Part shown: positions 24,887 to 33,697 of the stretch, in pieces
How positions within the stretch are numbered: position 1 is the stretch's first letter
Layout of the letters: the number at the start of each line of letters is the position of its first letter
Assembly (NCBI RefSeq): GCF_036409475.1
Contig: NZ_JAYRCK010000003.1
Span: 1-64,000, forward strand
DNA length: 64,000 nucleotides
Source: Scandinavium sp036409475
GTDB taxonomy: Bacteria; Pseudomonadota; Gammaproteobacteria; Enterobacterales; Enterobacteriaceae
Reading direction: 5' to 3'
The notes under the pieces: generated by a model
The model's database searches: none
The model's input: only the letters and a program-made list of their open reading frames with translations
Told to the model about the DNA's origin: nothing
Position numbers and translations under genes: made by a program

Positions 24887-27800
24887 ATGAAGATACCTGA
24901 AAAACGAGCGTCCGGTACACCCACTCATCCTTTATTGCGTATGGTCAGCCTTGGGCTACTGACATTCATTTTCACCCTTTTCTCGCTCGAATTGACGCGT
25001 TTTGGAACTATTCTGGCACCGGTCTGGTTCCCGACCTCGATCATGATGGTCGCGTTTTATCGTCATGCCGGAAAGATGTGGCCGGCCATCGCGATTGTCT
25101 GTTCGCTGGGAAACATTCTGGCCTCACTGCTGCTGTTCCCTGCCAGCTCGCTGAACGTCATTTTTACCTCAATAAACCTGGTCGAGGCGGTCATCGGTGC
25201 ACTGTTACTGCGTAAATTCTTGCCCAGCTATAATCCGCTGCAAAATCTGCATGACTGGGTTCGTCTGGCGATGGCCAGTGCGGTGGTACCGCCCTTAGTA
25301 GGCGGTGCGCTGGTGATGATCTTCTTCCCGGGTGATAACTGGCTGCATACCGTGCTGGTGTGGGTGTTATCGGAAGCGATTGGCGCGCTGGCATTGGTGC
25401 CACTGGGCCTGCTGTACAAAAACCACTACCTTAACCGTCACCGTAATTCTCGCCTGCTGTTAGAAACGTTACTGACGCTGGCTGTGACGCTCGCGTTGAG
25501 TGCGATGGCGATGCTCTGGCTACCATGGCCATTCACCTGCATTATCGTTCTGCTGATATGGAGCGCCGTCCGCCTGCCGAGGATGGAAGCCTTCGCCGTA
25601 TTCCTGATCACCATCATGATGGTGTCGCTGATGATGGTGACCAATCCTGTGCCGCTGAACACCCCTCAGGCTTTCGCGCTCAGCAATGCGCCGTGGCTGC
25701 CGTTCCTGATGATGCTGTTGCCTGCCAACGTGATGACCATGGTAATGTACGCCTTCCGCGCAGAGCGGAAACACATTACCGAAAGTGAAGAACGGTTCCG
25801 TAACGCCATGGAGTATTCCGCTATCGGCATGGCGCTGGTCGATACCGAAGGCCAATGGTTGCAGGCCAACAAGGCGCTGTGCAAGTTCCTGGGGTATTCT
25901 CAGAATGAACTGCGCAACATGACCTTCCAGCAGCTGACCTGGCCGGAAGACCTGGAGAACGATCTGGCGCAGCTTGAGCAACTGATGAACGGTGAAATCA
26001 ACACCTACACCATGGAGAAGCGTTACTACAATCGCAAAGGCGATGTTATCTGGGCGCTGCTGGCGGTCTCGCTGGTGCGTCACGCCGACGGCACCCCGCT
26101 CTATTTCATTGCCCAGATTGAAGACATCAACGATCTGAAGCACACCGAATGGGTGAACAAGCGCCTGATGGAGCGCATTACGCTCGCCAACGAAGCAGGC
26201 GGGATCGGCATCTGGGAGTGGGAGCTTGAGCCAAACCTTATCTCCTGGGATAAGCGCATGTTTGAGTTGTATGAGATCCCTTCACACATCAAACCGACGT
26301 GGCAGCTTTGGCACAATTGCCTGCTGGAAGAAGATCGTGAGCAGGCGGAACGCGTTATCCGCAACGCTCTCAGCGCCCGTTCCCCGTTCAAACTTGAGTT
26401 CCGTATTCAGGTGAAAGAAGGCATCCGGCATATTCGCTCGCTGGCTAACCGGGTGTTGAATAAACAAGGCGAAGTGGAGCGCCTGCTCGGCATCAATATG
26501 GACATGACCGAGGTGAAACAGCTCAACGAAGCCCTGTTCCAGGAGAAGGAGCGTCTGCATATCACGCTCGACTCCATCGGCGAAGCGGTGCTGTGTACGG
26601 ATGTCGACATGAACGTCATCTTTATGAATCCGGTCGCCGAGAAAATGAGCGGCTGGACTCAGGAGCAGGCGATGAAACAGCCGCTGCTCAACGTCCTGCG
26701 CATCACCTTTGGCGATAACGGCCCGCTGATGGAGAACATCCACAGCGGCGATATGTCACGCACGGATATCGAACAGGACGTGGTGTTACACTGTCGCAAC
26801 GGCGGCAGCTACGATATTCACTACACGATCACGCCGCTCAGCACCCTCGACGGGCAAAATATCGGTTCGGTACTGGTTATTCAGGATGTTACTGAATCCC
26901 GTAAAATGCTGCGCCAGCTTAGCTACAGCGCCTCTCACGACGCACTGACCCATCTGGCTAACCGCGTCAGTTTTGAAAACCACCTCAAGCGCCTGCTGCA
27001 GACCGTACAGGAAACCCATCAGCGTCATGCGCTGGTGTTTATCGATCTCGACCGCTTCAAAGCGGTGAACGATACCGCAGGCCATGCGGCGGGCGATGCG
27101 CTGCTGCGTGAACTCTCGGCAATGATGCTCAGTATGCTGCGTACCAGCGACGTGCTCGCCCGTCTTGGCGGCGATGAGTTCGGGCTGCTGCTGCCGGATT
27201 GCAATGTGGAAAGCGCTCGTTATATTTCCGGGCGAATCATTCAGGCCATCAACGACTACCACTTTATGTGGGAAGGCCGCTTGCACCGCATCGGGGCCAG
27301 CGCCGGGATAACGTTGATTGACGAAAGCAACAATCTGGTTTCTGAAGTGATGTCACAGGCGGATATCGCCTGTTACACCTCGAAAAATAACGGACGCGGC
27401 ATTGTCAGCGTTTATGAACCCCAGCAGGACCGACTGCATCAGCAGCGCAGCATGATGTCGTTAGACGAACAATGGCACATGATTAAAGACAACCACCTGG
27501 TACTAATGGCACGTGGCGTCGCCTCCCCTCGCGTACCGGAGGCCAGTAATTTCTGGTTGCTGTCGTTGCGCTTATGGACCAGCGAAGGCGAGATGGTGGA
27601 AGAACAAGCTTTCCGCAAAGGGCTAGCCGACCCGGAACTCATTCACGCACTGGACCGCCGTGTGTATCAGGAATTTTTCAACCGCTGGGCAAGTAGCGTT
27701 GCGGCCCGCGGGATAAGCATCACCTTGCCACTTTCCGCTTCAGGCCTGACGAGCCCAACGCTGGTGCAAGAGTTGCTCGACGGATTGAACGAAAGCGGCA

Positions 27801-28210
27801 TGCCGGCCCGTTTGCTGTATCTGGTGATTGCCGCCGACAGCCTGATGCAATCTGGCGTTGCGGAAGGTCTGGCCCAGCTCAGAAAAGCAGGCTGCAAAAT
27901 TATCCTCAGCCAGGTTGGACAGGATCTGGAGTTGTTCGACCCTATCACGGCAGGAACTGCAGACTACATCATGCTTGATCCGGAGATTATCGGGAATGTC
28001 CACGCAAGCCTGATGGACGAAATGATGGTCACCATTGTGCAAGGGCACGCTCAGCGTCTTGGGATGAAGACTATCGCCGGGCCGTCGAACCAGGCTCTGA
28101 TGATGGACACGCTCTCCGGTATCGGCGTGGATTTACTCTACGGCGACACCATTGCCCACAGCCAACCGCTTGAGCTAATGCTCAGCACCAGTTATTTCGC
28201 TATCAACTGA
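24887..28210 (+). CDS. dgcE: Diguanylate cyclase DgcE (YegE), 1107 aa
   Basis: Inner-membrane c-di-GMP synthase; in E. coli it is the top-level cyclase that drives curli and cellulose production. Layout: an N-terminal MASE1 membrane sensor (roughly residues 15-290, eight or more hydrophobic segments), three PAS-type domains (about 300-415, 430-545, 555-670), a GGDEF domain and a degenerate EAL-like tail. The signature GGDEF is at 761-765, with an RTSD inhibitory site five residues before it, so the cyclase is probably active and product-inhibited. The tail (about 850-1107) lacks an EAL motif and the metal-binding acidic residues, so it should not hydrolyse c-di-GMP. Near E. coli length. Confidence 0.95.
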   Translation: MKIPEKRASGTPTHPLLRMVSLGLLTFIFTLFSLELTRFGTILAPVWFPTSIMMVAFYRHAGKMWPAIAIVCSLGNILASLLLFPASSLNVIFTSINLVEAVIGALLLRKFLPSYNPLQNLHDWVRLAMASAVVPPLVGGALVMIFFPGDNWLHTVLVWVLSEAIGALALVPLGLLYKNHYLNRHRNSRLLLETLLTLAVTLALSAMAMLWLPWPFTCIIVLLIWSAVRLPRMEAFAVFLITIMMVSLMMVTNPVPLNTPQAFALSNAPWLPFLMMLLPANVMTMVMYAFRAERKHITESEERFRNAMEYSAIGMALVDTEGQWLQANKALCKFLGYSQNELRNMTFQQLTWPEDLENDLAQLEQLMNGEINTYTMEKRYYNRKGDVIWALLAVSLVRHADGTPLYFIAQIEDINDLKHTEWVNKRLMERITLANEAGGIGIWEWELEPNLISWDKRMFELYEIPSHIKPTWQLWHNCLLEEDREQAERVIRNALSARSPFKLEFRIQVKEGIRHIRSLANRVLNKQGEVERLLGINMDMTEVKQLNEALFQEKERLHITLDSIGEAVLCTDVDMNVIFMNPVAEKMSGWTQEQAMKQPLLNVLRITFGDNGPLMENIHSGDMSRTDIEQDVVLHCRNGGSYDIHYTITPLSTLDGQNIGSVLVIQDVTESRKMLRQLSYSASHDALTHLANRVSFENHLKRLLQTVQETHQRHALVFIDLDRFKAVNDTAGHAAGDALLRELSAMMLSMLRTSDVLARLGGDEFGLLLPDCNVESARYISGRIIQAINDYHFMWEGRLHRIGASAGITLIDESNNLVSEVMSQADIACYTSKNNGRGIVSVYEPQQDRLHQQRSMMSLDEQWHMIKDNHLVLMARGVASPRVPEASNFWLLSLRLWTSEGEMVEEQAFRKGLADPELIHALDRRVYQEFFNRWASSVAARGISITLPLSASGLTSPTLVQELLDGLNESGMPARLLYLVIAADSLMQSGVAEGLAQLRKAGCKIILSQVGQDLELFDPITAGTADYIMLDPEIIGNVHASLMDEMMVTIVQGHAQRLGMKTIAGPSNQALMMDTLSGIGVDLLYGDTIAHSQPLELMLSTSYFAIN

Positions 28211-28216
28211 TCCCCT

Positions 28217-28249
28217 GCCCGTCGCTGTCGCGGCGGGCCTTGCCGTTTT
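28217..28249 (+). terminator. Probable terminator of dgcE
   Basis: Stem gcccgtcgc/gcggcgggc (nine pairs, one G-U) with a 4-base loop, followed by cttgccgtttt. Begins seven bases after the dgcE stop codon. Confidence 0.65.
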
Positions 28250-28423
28250 AACTCCTCCTGCGATTTACAAAATCTAACCATTATCCTGCTAACCAATTTA
28301 TCTTTACATGTAATATACAAATGATTAACAAACAATCCTTCCCCGGCGACAGGCACTGTCGAACTTCTTGCCCGCACACCACCTGATTGCCCCGGTCGTC
28401 TGACGTACTGTTTTCTCAGGACA

Positions 28424-29677
28424 ATGATTATGACCTCACCTTTTAGCTGGACTGCTACTCAAAAACACGTCGCTGTCGCCAGTTTTTCAAGCTGGATGCT
28501 CGACGCCTTCGATTTCTTCATTCTGGTCTTTGTGTTAAGTGACCTCGCCAACTGGTTTCATGCCTCGGTCTCTGAGGTGTCGATAGCCATTATGCTGACG
28601 CTCGCCGTCCGCCCCATTGGGGCGTTGGTATTTGGGCGTATGGCGGAAAAATTTGGCCGTCGCCCTGTTCTGATGCTCAACATTCTGTTCTTTAGCATCT
28701 TCGAACTGCTGTCGGCCTGGTCGCCGACCTTTGCGACATTCCTGGTCTTGCGAGTGCTGTATGGGATAGCGATGGGCGGGATTTGGGGCGTGGCGTCGTC
28801 ACTGGCGATGGAAACCATTCCGGATCGTTCCCGTGGGCTGATGTCAGGGATTTTTCAGGCAGGCTATCCCTGTGGGTATCTTTTGGCGTCGATCGTCTTT
28901 GGCCTGTTTTACTCGACCGTCGGTTGGCGTGGGATGTTCCTGATAGGCGCCCTGCCTGTTTTCCTGCTGCCCTACATCTGGTTCAAAGTGCCGGAATCCC
29001 CGGTATGGCTGGCCGCTCGCGAGCGTAAAGAAAGCACTTCCCTGCTGCCGGTGTTACGCAGCCACTGGAAACTGTGCCTCTATCTGGTATTGCTGATGGC
29101 GTGCTTCAATTTCTTCAGCCACGGCACGCAAGATCTCTACCCCACCTTCCTGAAAGTGCAGCACGGATTTGACCCGCACACCGTGAGCCTGATTGCTATC
29201 AGCTATAACATCGCCGCGATGCTGGGCGGCATCTTCTTTGGCACGGTATCGGAAAAAATTGGCCGTAAAAAAGCGATGATCATTGCCGCTTTCCTGGCGC
29301 TGCCCGTGTTGCCACTGTGGGCGTTTTCAACCGGCTCGTTCAATATCGGGCTGGGCGCCTTCCTGATGCAGTTTATGGTTCAGGGCGCGTGGGGCGTGGT
29401 GCCAACCTATCTTAACGAACTGGTTCCGGCGAATGCTCGCGCGGTGCTGCCGGGGTTCGTTTATCAGTTAGGGAATTTGCTGGCCTCGGTGAATGCCACG
29501 CTGCAGTCGCGTATAGCGGAAGCGAATGGCGGAAACTATGGCATGGCGATGGCGTTAGTGGCCGGTACGGTGGCCATTCTGATTTGTCTGTTCGTCGCTT
29601 TTGGTCGAGAAACGCGTGGCGTGGTTATCTCCGGGCATCAGCCTCAGGGTTCTGCCCGGGAACAGCACACGCATTAG
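28424..29677 (+). CDS. MFS transporter of the sialate/lactate:H+ symporter (SHS) type, 417 aa
   Basis: Inner-membrane major facilitator with 12 predicted segments. SHS-like features are the early SSWMLDAFDFFILVFVL, the loop GRMAEKFGRRPVLM after segment 2, and ETIPDRSRGLMSG. The family includes NanT (sialic acid) and JEN-like carboxylate carriers; the substrate cannot be read from the sequence, and no sugar-catabolic genes accompany it. The gene lies between dgcE and alkA, a junction that is direct in E. coli as I recall it, so it is an accessory insertion or a lineage-specific gene. An alternative ATG six bases downstream (28430) is equally placed for the AGGA ribosome site. Confidence 0.85.
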   Translation: MIMTSPFSWTATQKHVAVASFSSWMLDAFDFFILVFVLSDLANWFHASVSEVSIAIMLTLAVRPIGALVFGRMAEKFGRRPVLMLNILFFSIFELLSAWSPTFATFLVLRVLYGIAMGGIWGVASSLAMETIPDRSRGLMSGIFQAGYPCGYLLASIVFGLFYSTVGWRGMFLIGALPVFLLPYIWFKVPESPVWLAARERKESTSLLPVLRSHWKLCLYLVLLMACFNFFSHGTQDLYPTFLKVQHGFDPHTVSLIAISYNIAAMLGGIFFGTVSEKIGRKKAMIIAAFLALPVLPLWAFSTGSFNIGLGAFLMQFMVQGAWGVVPTYLNELVPANARAVLPGFVYQLGNLLASVNATLQSRIAEANGGNYGMAMALVAGTVAILICLFVAFGRETRGVVISGHQPQGSAREQHTH

Positions 29678-30516
29678 TCAGGCTGAAAACCGTCGCTATA
29701 CCAGATGTGCAGCAACGCGTAGGAACGCCAGGGTTGCCAGCGTTCGGCATAGCGACGGATTTGCGCGGGCGTCATGCCGGCAAAACGCTGCTTAATCAGA
29801 TAATCGTCTGGCAGGAACACGTCTTTCGCCTGCCAGCCGCGCAGGGCAAAGTAATTGGCTGTCCAGCGGCCAATGCCCGGGAAGGTTTGCAGATGTTTCA
29901 TCGCCGCTTCCACATTGTCGGGTGGCAGCAAAGGAAGCGCCCCGGAGAGTGCCGCCTGTGCCAGATGAATCAGTGATTCCGCCCTTTTAACCGGCATACC
30001 CAATGCTTTCAGCGCCAGTGGGTCGGCCACTGCGATCTGTTCCGGCGTGGGGAAACACACCATATCTGGCGCTTCCTCAAGCGGTGTACCGTACAATTTC
30101 GCCACCCGGCTGGTGAGTTTGGCGGCCATCGCAACGCTAACCAGTTGGCCCAAAATCGCCCTGACGCCCTGCTCGAAAGGGTCAACACAGCCAGGCAGGC
30201 GTAACCCCGGCCTTGCCGCGGCCAACTCACCAAGCGCCATAGAAATCTGCTGCGGGTCACAGCGTAAATCGAAAAGTTGCTCCAGTTTCGCGAGACACTG
30301 CTCTTTTACCGGCAATAATCCTTCGGACAAACTCACCGCCAGCGTTGACGTTTCAGGGTTCGGCGTGGCCCGGATAATGCCGCGATGTGGCCCCAGCGCG
30401 AACGAGCGAACATAGGTGTCGCCTTCGAAACGTTCAACGCCCTCAACGGTACGGCCTTCAAGAAAACCAAACATCCAGGCCCAGTCATACGGGGGCTGCC
30501 AGGCTAAACTCAACAT
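29674..30516 (-). CDS. alkA: DNA-3-methyladenine glycosylase II AlkA, 280 aa
   Basis: Base-excision repair enzyme removing alkylated purines and pyrimidines; induced by Ada in E. coli. An N-terminal TATA-binding-like domain is followed by the helix-hairpin-helix LQTFPGIGRWTANYFALRG and the catalytic aspartate in KDVFLPDD (Asp238). The start at 30516 has a GGAG six bases upstream and matches E. coli; the frame extends seven codons further to 30537. The stop codon overlaps the end of the convergent MFS gene by four bases. Confidence 0.96.
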   Translation of the reverse strand: MLSLAWQPPYDWAWMFGFLEGRTVEGVERFEGDTYVRSFALGPHRGIIRATPNPETSTLAVSLSEGLLPVKEQCLAKLEQLFDLRCDPQQISMALGELAAARPGLRLPGCVDPFEQGVRAILGQLVSVAMAAKLTSRVAKLYGTPLEEAPDMVCFPTPEQIAVADPLALKALGMPVKRAESLIHLAQAALSGALPLLPPDNVEAAMKHLQTFPGIGRWTANYFALRGWQAKDVFLPDDYLIKQRFAGMTPAQIRRYAERWQPWRSYALLHIWYSDGFQPD

Positions 30517-30651
30517 TGTTTCTCCTCGGTAAGTCACTACAGGATAACCGCTTCGTGCCTTTCTCGCCTTGCTTTCATATTGTGACTTGTCGCCCAGGCC
30601 ACATTCGGCTAAAGTCGTCGCCCTTTCTTCACTGGCATGGGGAATTTTAAG

Positions 30652-32004
30652 GTGTTTATTGGTTTTGACTACGGAACAGCTAACTGTTCAGTTGCCGTCA
30701 TGAAGGGCGATTCGCCTCAGCTTTTAACGCTGGAAAACGGCAGCACCTTGCTGCCCTCAATGCTGTGCGCCCCGACGCGCGAAGCGGTCAGCGAATGGCT
30801 TTATCGCCAACACGATGTGCCTGCGACCGGGGATGAAACAGAGGCCCTGTTGCGCCGCGCTATCCGCTATAACCGCGATGAAGATATCGACGTGCAGCGT
30901 AACAGCGTGCAGTTCGGCCTCTCGTCATTGCGTCAGTACATTGATGACCCGGAAGAGGTTTACTTCGTTAAATCCCCGAAATCGTTCCTGGGTGCCAGCG
31001 GCCTGAAGCCGCAGCAGGTTGCGCTGTTCGAAGATTTGGTCTGCGCCATGATGTTGCATATCAAGCAGCAGGCCGAAGCTCAACTGCCTGAAGCCATCAC
31101 TCAAGCTGTGATTGGCCGCCCGATCAACTTTCAGGGACTGGGCGGTGACGACGCCAACGACCAGGCACAAGGTATTCTGGAGCGAGCGGCAATGCGCGCC
31201 GGTTTCCGCGATGTGGTGTTCCAGTACGAACCTGTCGCTGCAGGCCTCGATTTCGAAGCGACACTCACGCAGGAAAAACGTGTGCTGGTCGTCGATATCG
31301 GTGGCGGAACGACCGACTGCTCCCTGCTGCTGATGGGCCCGCAATGGCGTTCGCGTCGCGATCGCGAAGGCAGCCTTCTTGGACACAGCGGCTGTCGCGT
31401 GGGTGGTAACGATCTGGATATTGCGCTGGCTTTTAAATGCCTTATGCCTTTACTCGGCATGGGGGGCGAAACAGAAAAAGGGATTGCCCTGCCGGTGCTG
31501 CCGTGGTGGAACGCAGTGGCGATAAACGATGTTCCGGCACAAACGGATTTCTACAGCACGGCGAATGGCCGAATGTTACGGGCTCTGGTGCGTGATGCGC
31601 GCGAGACCGACAAAGTTACGTTGCTGCTGAAAACGTGGCAACAGCGTCTGAGCTATCGTCTGGTTCGCAGTGCGGAAGAGAGCAAAATCGCCCTCTCCGA
31701 CAAGACCGAAATCACCACGACTCTGCCGTTCCTTAGCCCGACTCTGGCGGCGGATATTGATCTGATGGGCCTCGAAAACGCGTTGAATCAGCCTCTGACC
31801 CGCATTCTTGAGCAAGTGCAACTGGCGCTGGATAATGGCCAGGAAAAACCTGACGTGATTTACCTGACAGGCGGTAGCGCGCGTTCACCGTTGATCAAAA
31901 AAGCGTTAGCCCAGCAGTTGCCGGGGATTGAGATTGCCGGTGGCGATGACTTTGGTTCTGTAACGGCAGGTCTGGCTCGCTGGGCGCAGACTCTTTTTGC
32001 CTGA
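30652..32004 (+). CDS. yegD: Hsp70-like chaperone-family protein YegD, 450 aa
   Basis: Actin-fold ATPase resembling the nucleotide-binding half of DnaK but without the usual substrate-binding half. Phosphate-1 motif GFDYGTANCS, phosphate-2 VVDIGGGTTDCSL and adenosine motif YLTGGSARSPLI are present. I chose the GTG at 30652 because a GGGGA ribosome site precedes it and the product has exactly the E. coli length (450); an ATG at 30637 would add five residues with no ribosome site. Function in the cell is not established. Confidence 0.92.
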   Translation: MFIGFDYGTANCSVAVMKGDSPQLLTLENGSTLLPSMLCAPTREAVSEWLYRQHDVPATGDETEALLRRAIRYNRDEDIDVQRNSVQFGLSSLRQYIDDPEEVYFVKSPKSFLGASGLKPQQVALFEDLVCAMMLHIKQQAEAQLPEAITQAVIGRPINFQGLGGDDANDQAQGILERAAMRAGFRDVVFQYEPVAAGLDFEATLTQEKRVLVVDIGGGTTDCSLLLMGPQWRSRRDREGSLLGHSGCRVGGNDLDIALAFKCLMPLLGMGGETEKGIALPVLPWWNAVAINDVPAQTDFYSTANGRMLRALVRDARETDKVTLLLKTWQQRLSYRLVRSAEESKIALSDKTEITTTLPFLSPTLAADIDLMGLENALNQPLTRILEQVQLALDNGQEKPDVIYLTGGSARSPLIKKALAQQLPGIEIAGGDDFGSVTAGLARWAQTLFA

Positions 32005-32104
32005 AATCGCGATCCTGCTCGAAAAGCGAGGATTGACTTCGCTGCTTTTTCAACCTAACGTAAAGGGTAAAGGGCGAGGAGGGATTTCTCCCCCCTCTGG
32101 TCTC

Positions 32105-32164
32105 TTAGTAAGCTGGTAGGCTAATCACTAAGAGAATGACCAGTATGATGACTAACTTCATCAT
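32105..32164 (-). CDS. ibs: Ibs type I toxin, 19 aa
   Basis: The minus-strand frame encodes MMKLVIILVILLVISLPAY, a hydrophobic single-segment peptide differing only slightly from E. coli IbsA-E. Such peptides insert in the inner membrane and depolarise it when overproduced; translation is blocked by the antisense Sib RNA. An AAAGG-type ribosome site precedes the start. Only one copy is present here, against two at this locus in E. coli. Confidence 0.88.
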   Translation of the reverse strand: MMKLVIILVILLVISLPAY

Positions 32165-32183
32165 AACCCTTTTTCCTTTTATC

Positions 32184-32216
32184 AAGCCCCTTCGTCAGGA
32201 GGGGCTTTCCTGTTTT
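32184..32216 (+). terminator. Terminator of the Sib RNA
   Basis: Perfect 8-bp stem aagcccct/aggggctt (32184-32191, 32200-32207) followed by ttcctgtttt, the typical 3' end of Sib RNAs. Confidence 0.8.
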
Positions 32217-32315
32217 AGCCCCTTGCTAACTTCCTTATCAGCCAGACATTCAGCATGAATGCGGCTGGCGATGACTTTACCTCGCCACTTTCAAACCCGC
32301 TTACTTTTCATCCGC

Positions 32316-32337
32316 TTTTACGAGGAGCCTCGTAAAA
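32316..32337. promoter_or_regulatory. Perfect inverted repeat upstream of mdtA
   Basis: TTTTACGAGG-ag-CCTCGTAAAA, ten-base perfect arms with a 2-base centre. Lies about 120 bases upstream of mdtA and 37 bases before the BaeR-like box. The short centre suits a dimeric repressor site better than an RNA hairpin, but the binding protein is unknown. Confidence 0.5.
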
Positions 32338-32373
32338 CACCCAGGCATTCAGACGTTTCCAGACAGTCTTTCA

Positions 32374-32391
32374 TATTTCCTCCATTATTCC
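32374..32391 (+). promoter_or_regulatory. BaeR-like binding site in the mdtA promoter
   Basis: tatttcctccattattcc resembles the BaeR box TTTTTCTCCATDATTGGC of E. coli mdtA and spy promoters, with most of the central TCTCCATNATT kept. Located about 65 bases before the mdtA start and upstream of the operon that encodes BaeR itself, so autoregulation is expected. Confidence 0.65.
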
Positions 32392-32455
32392 GGGGGGTTC
32401 CGTTACTAAACTAGTATCATTCGGTGAAAGGTTTCAGGACGAGATACGTATAACG

Positions 32456-33697
32456 ATGAAAGGCAGCAATAAATCGCGCTGGTTACTAGCGCTGGGTGTC
32501 GTGGTTGTGGCGGGTGCCGCGGTGTTTTACTGGCACAGTCGCGGTGCGTCTGATAACGGTGCATCCACCGCCACGACTCAGGCGCCTAAAGCAGGCGGAG
32601 GCCGTCATGGTGGGCGCTTTAGCGGGGCGCTTGCGCCTGTTCAGGCAGCCACCGCCACCAGCGAGGCCGTCCCGCGCTATCTGACCGGACTCGGGACAAT
32701 CACCGCTGCTAATACCGTCACAGTACGCAGTCGCGTCGATGGTCAGCTTTTAGCGCTGCATTTCCAGGAAGGTCAGCAGGTGAAAGCAGGCGATTTACTC
32801 GCAGAAATCGATCCCAGCCAGTTTAAAGTTGCCCTGGCTCAGGCACAGGGCCAGTTAGCGAAAGACAACGCCACGCTCGCCAATGCCCGTCGGGATTTGT
32901 CTCGTTACCAGCAACTGGTCAAAACCAACCTGGTGTCACGTCAGGAAATGGACACCCAACAATCTCTGGTCACCGAAAGTTTAGGCACCGTCAAAGCGGA
33001 TGAAGCCGCCGTCGCCAGCGCTCAGTTGCAGTTAGACTGGACGCGCATCACCGCGCCGATTGACGGACGTGTCGGCCTGAAACAGGTCGATATCGGCAAC
33101 CAGATTTCCAGCAGCGACACCACCGGTATTGTGGTGCTGACCCAAACCCACCCTATCGATCTGGTATTCACGCTGCCGGAGAATGACATCGCCACTGTCG
33201 TGCAAGCCCAGAAAGCGGGGAAAAGCCTGACGGTCGAAGCCTGGGATCGCACCAACAAACAGAAGCTCAGCAGCGGTTCGCTGTTAAGCCTCGATAACCA
33301 GATTGACGCCACCACAGGCACCATCAAGCTGAAAGCACGCTTCGATAATCAGGACGACGCGCTGTTCCCGAATCAGTTCGTTAACGCGCGGATGTTAGTC
33401 GACACCGAGCAAAATGCCGTTGTGATCCCCACCGCCGCTTTACAAATGGGTAATGAAGGCAACTTTGTCTGGGTGCTGAACGATGAAAACAAAGTCAGCA
33501 AACACATCGTGGTAGCGGGCATTCAGGACAGCCAGAAAGTCGTTATTAATGCAGGGCTTTCCGCGGGTGACAAAGTAGTAACCGACGGGATTGACCGTCT
33601 GACCGAAGGCGCGAAGGTCGAAGTTGTCGAAGCGCATAGCGCCGCAGCGGAAAAACCTGCCGCAGAACAGAGCGGTAAAAAAGGAGCTCGCTCCTGA
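32456..33697 (+). CDS. mdtA: Multidrug efflux periplasmic adaptor MdtA, 413 aa
   Basis: Membrane-fusion protein linking the MdtBC pump to TolC. One N-terminal membrane anchor (WLLALGVVVVAGAAVFYW), lipoyl/hairpin halves (TVRSRVDGQLLALHFQEGQQVKAGD and the later TRITAPIDGRVGLKQVDIG region), and a beta-barrel segment ending in PTAALQMGNEG. Length is close to E. coli (415). First gene of the mdtABCD-baeSR operon; its stop overlaps the mdtB start by one base. Confidence 0.96.
   Translation: MKGSNKSRWLLALGVVVVAGAAVFYWHSRGASDNGASTATTQAPKAGGGRHGGRFSGALAPVQAATATSEAVPRYLTGLGTITAANTVTVRSRVDGQLLALHFQEGQQVKAGDLLAEIDPSQFKVALAQAQGQLAKDNATLANARRDLSRYQQLVKTNLVSRQEMDTQQSLVTESLGTVKADEAAVASAQLQLDWTRITAPIDGRVGLKQVDIGNQISSSDTTGIVVLTQTHPIDLVFTLPENDIATVVQAQKAGKSLTVEAWDRTNKQKLSSGSLLSLDNQIDATTGTIKLKARFDNQDDALFPNQFVNARMLVDTEQNAVVIPTAALQMGNEGNFVWVLNDENKVSKHIVVAGIQDSQKVVINAGLSAGDKVVTDGIDRLTEGAKVEVVEAHSAAAEKPAAEQSGKKGARS

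Larger units (their letters stand above)
32061..32216 (+). ncRNA. sib: Sib antitoxin RNA (antisense to ibs)
   Basis: The stretch from gtaaagggtaaagggcgagg through the G/C-rich gagggatttctccccc hairpin to the terminal aagccccttcgtcaggagg hairpin has the layout of E. coli Sib RNAs (about 140 nt). It runs fully antisense to a 19-codon Ibs frame. In E. coli sibA and sibB lie at this same place upstream of mdtA. The 5' end is estimated to within about ten bases. Confidence 0.82.
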
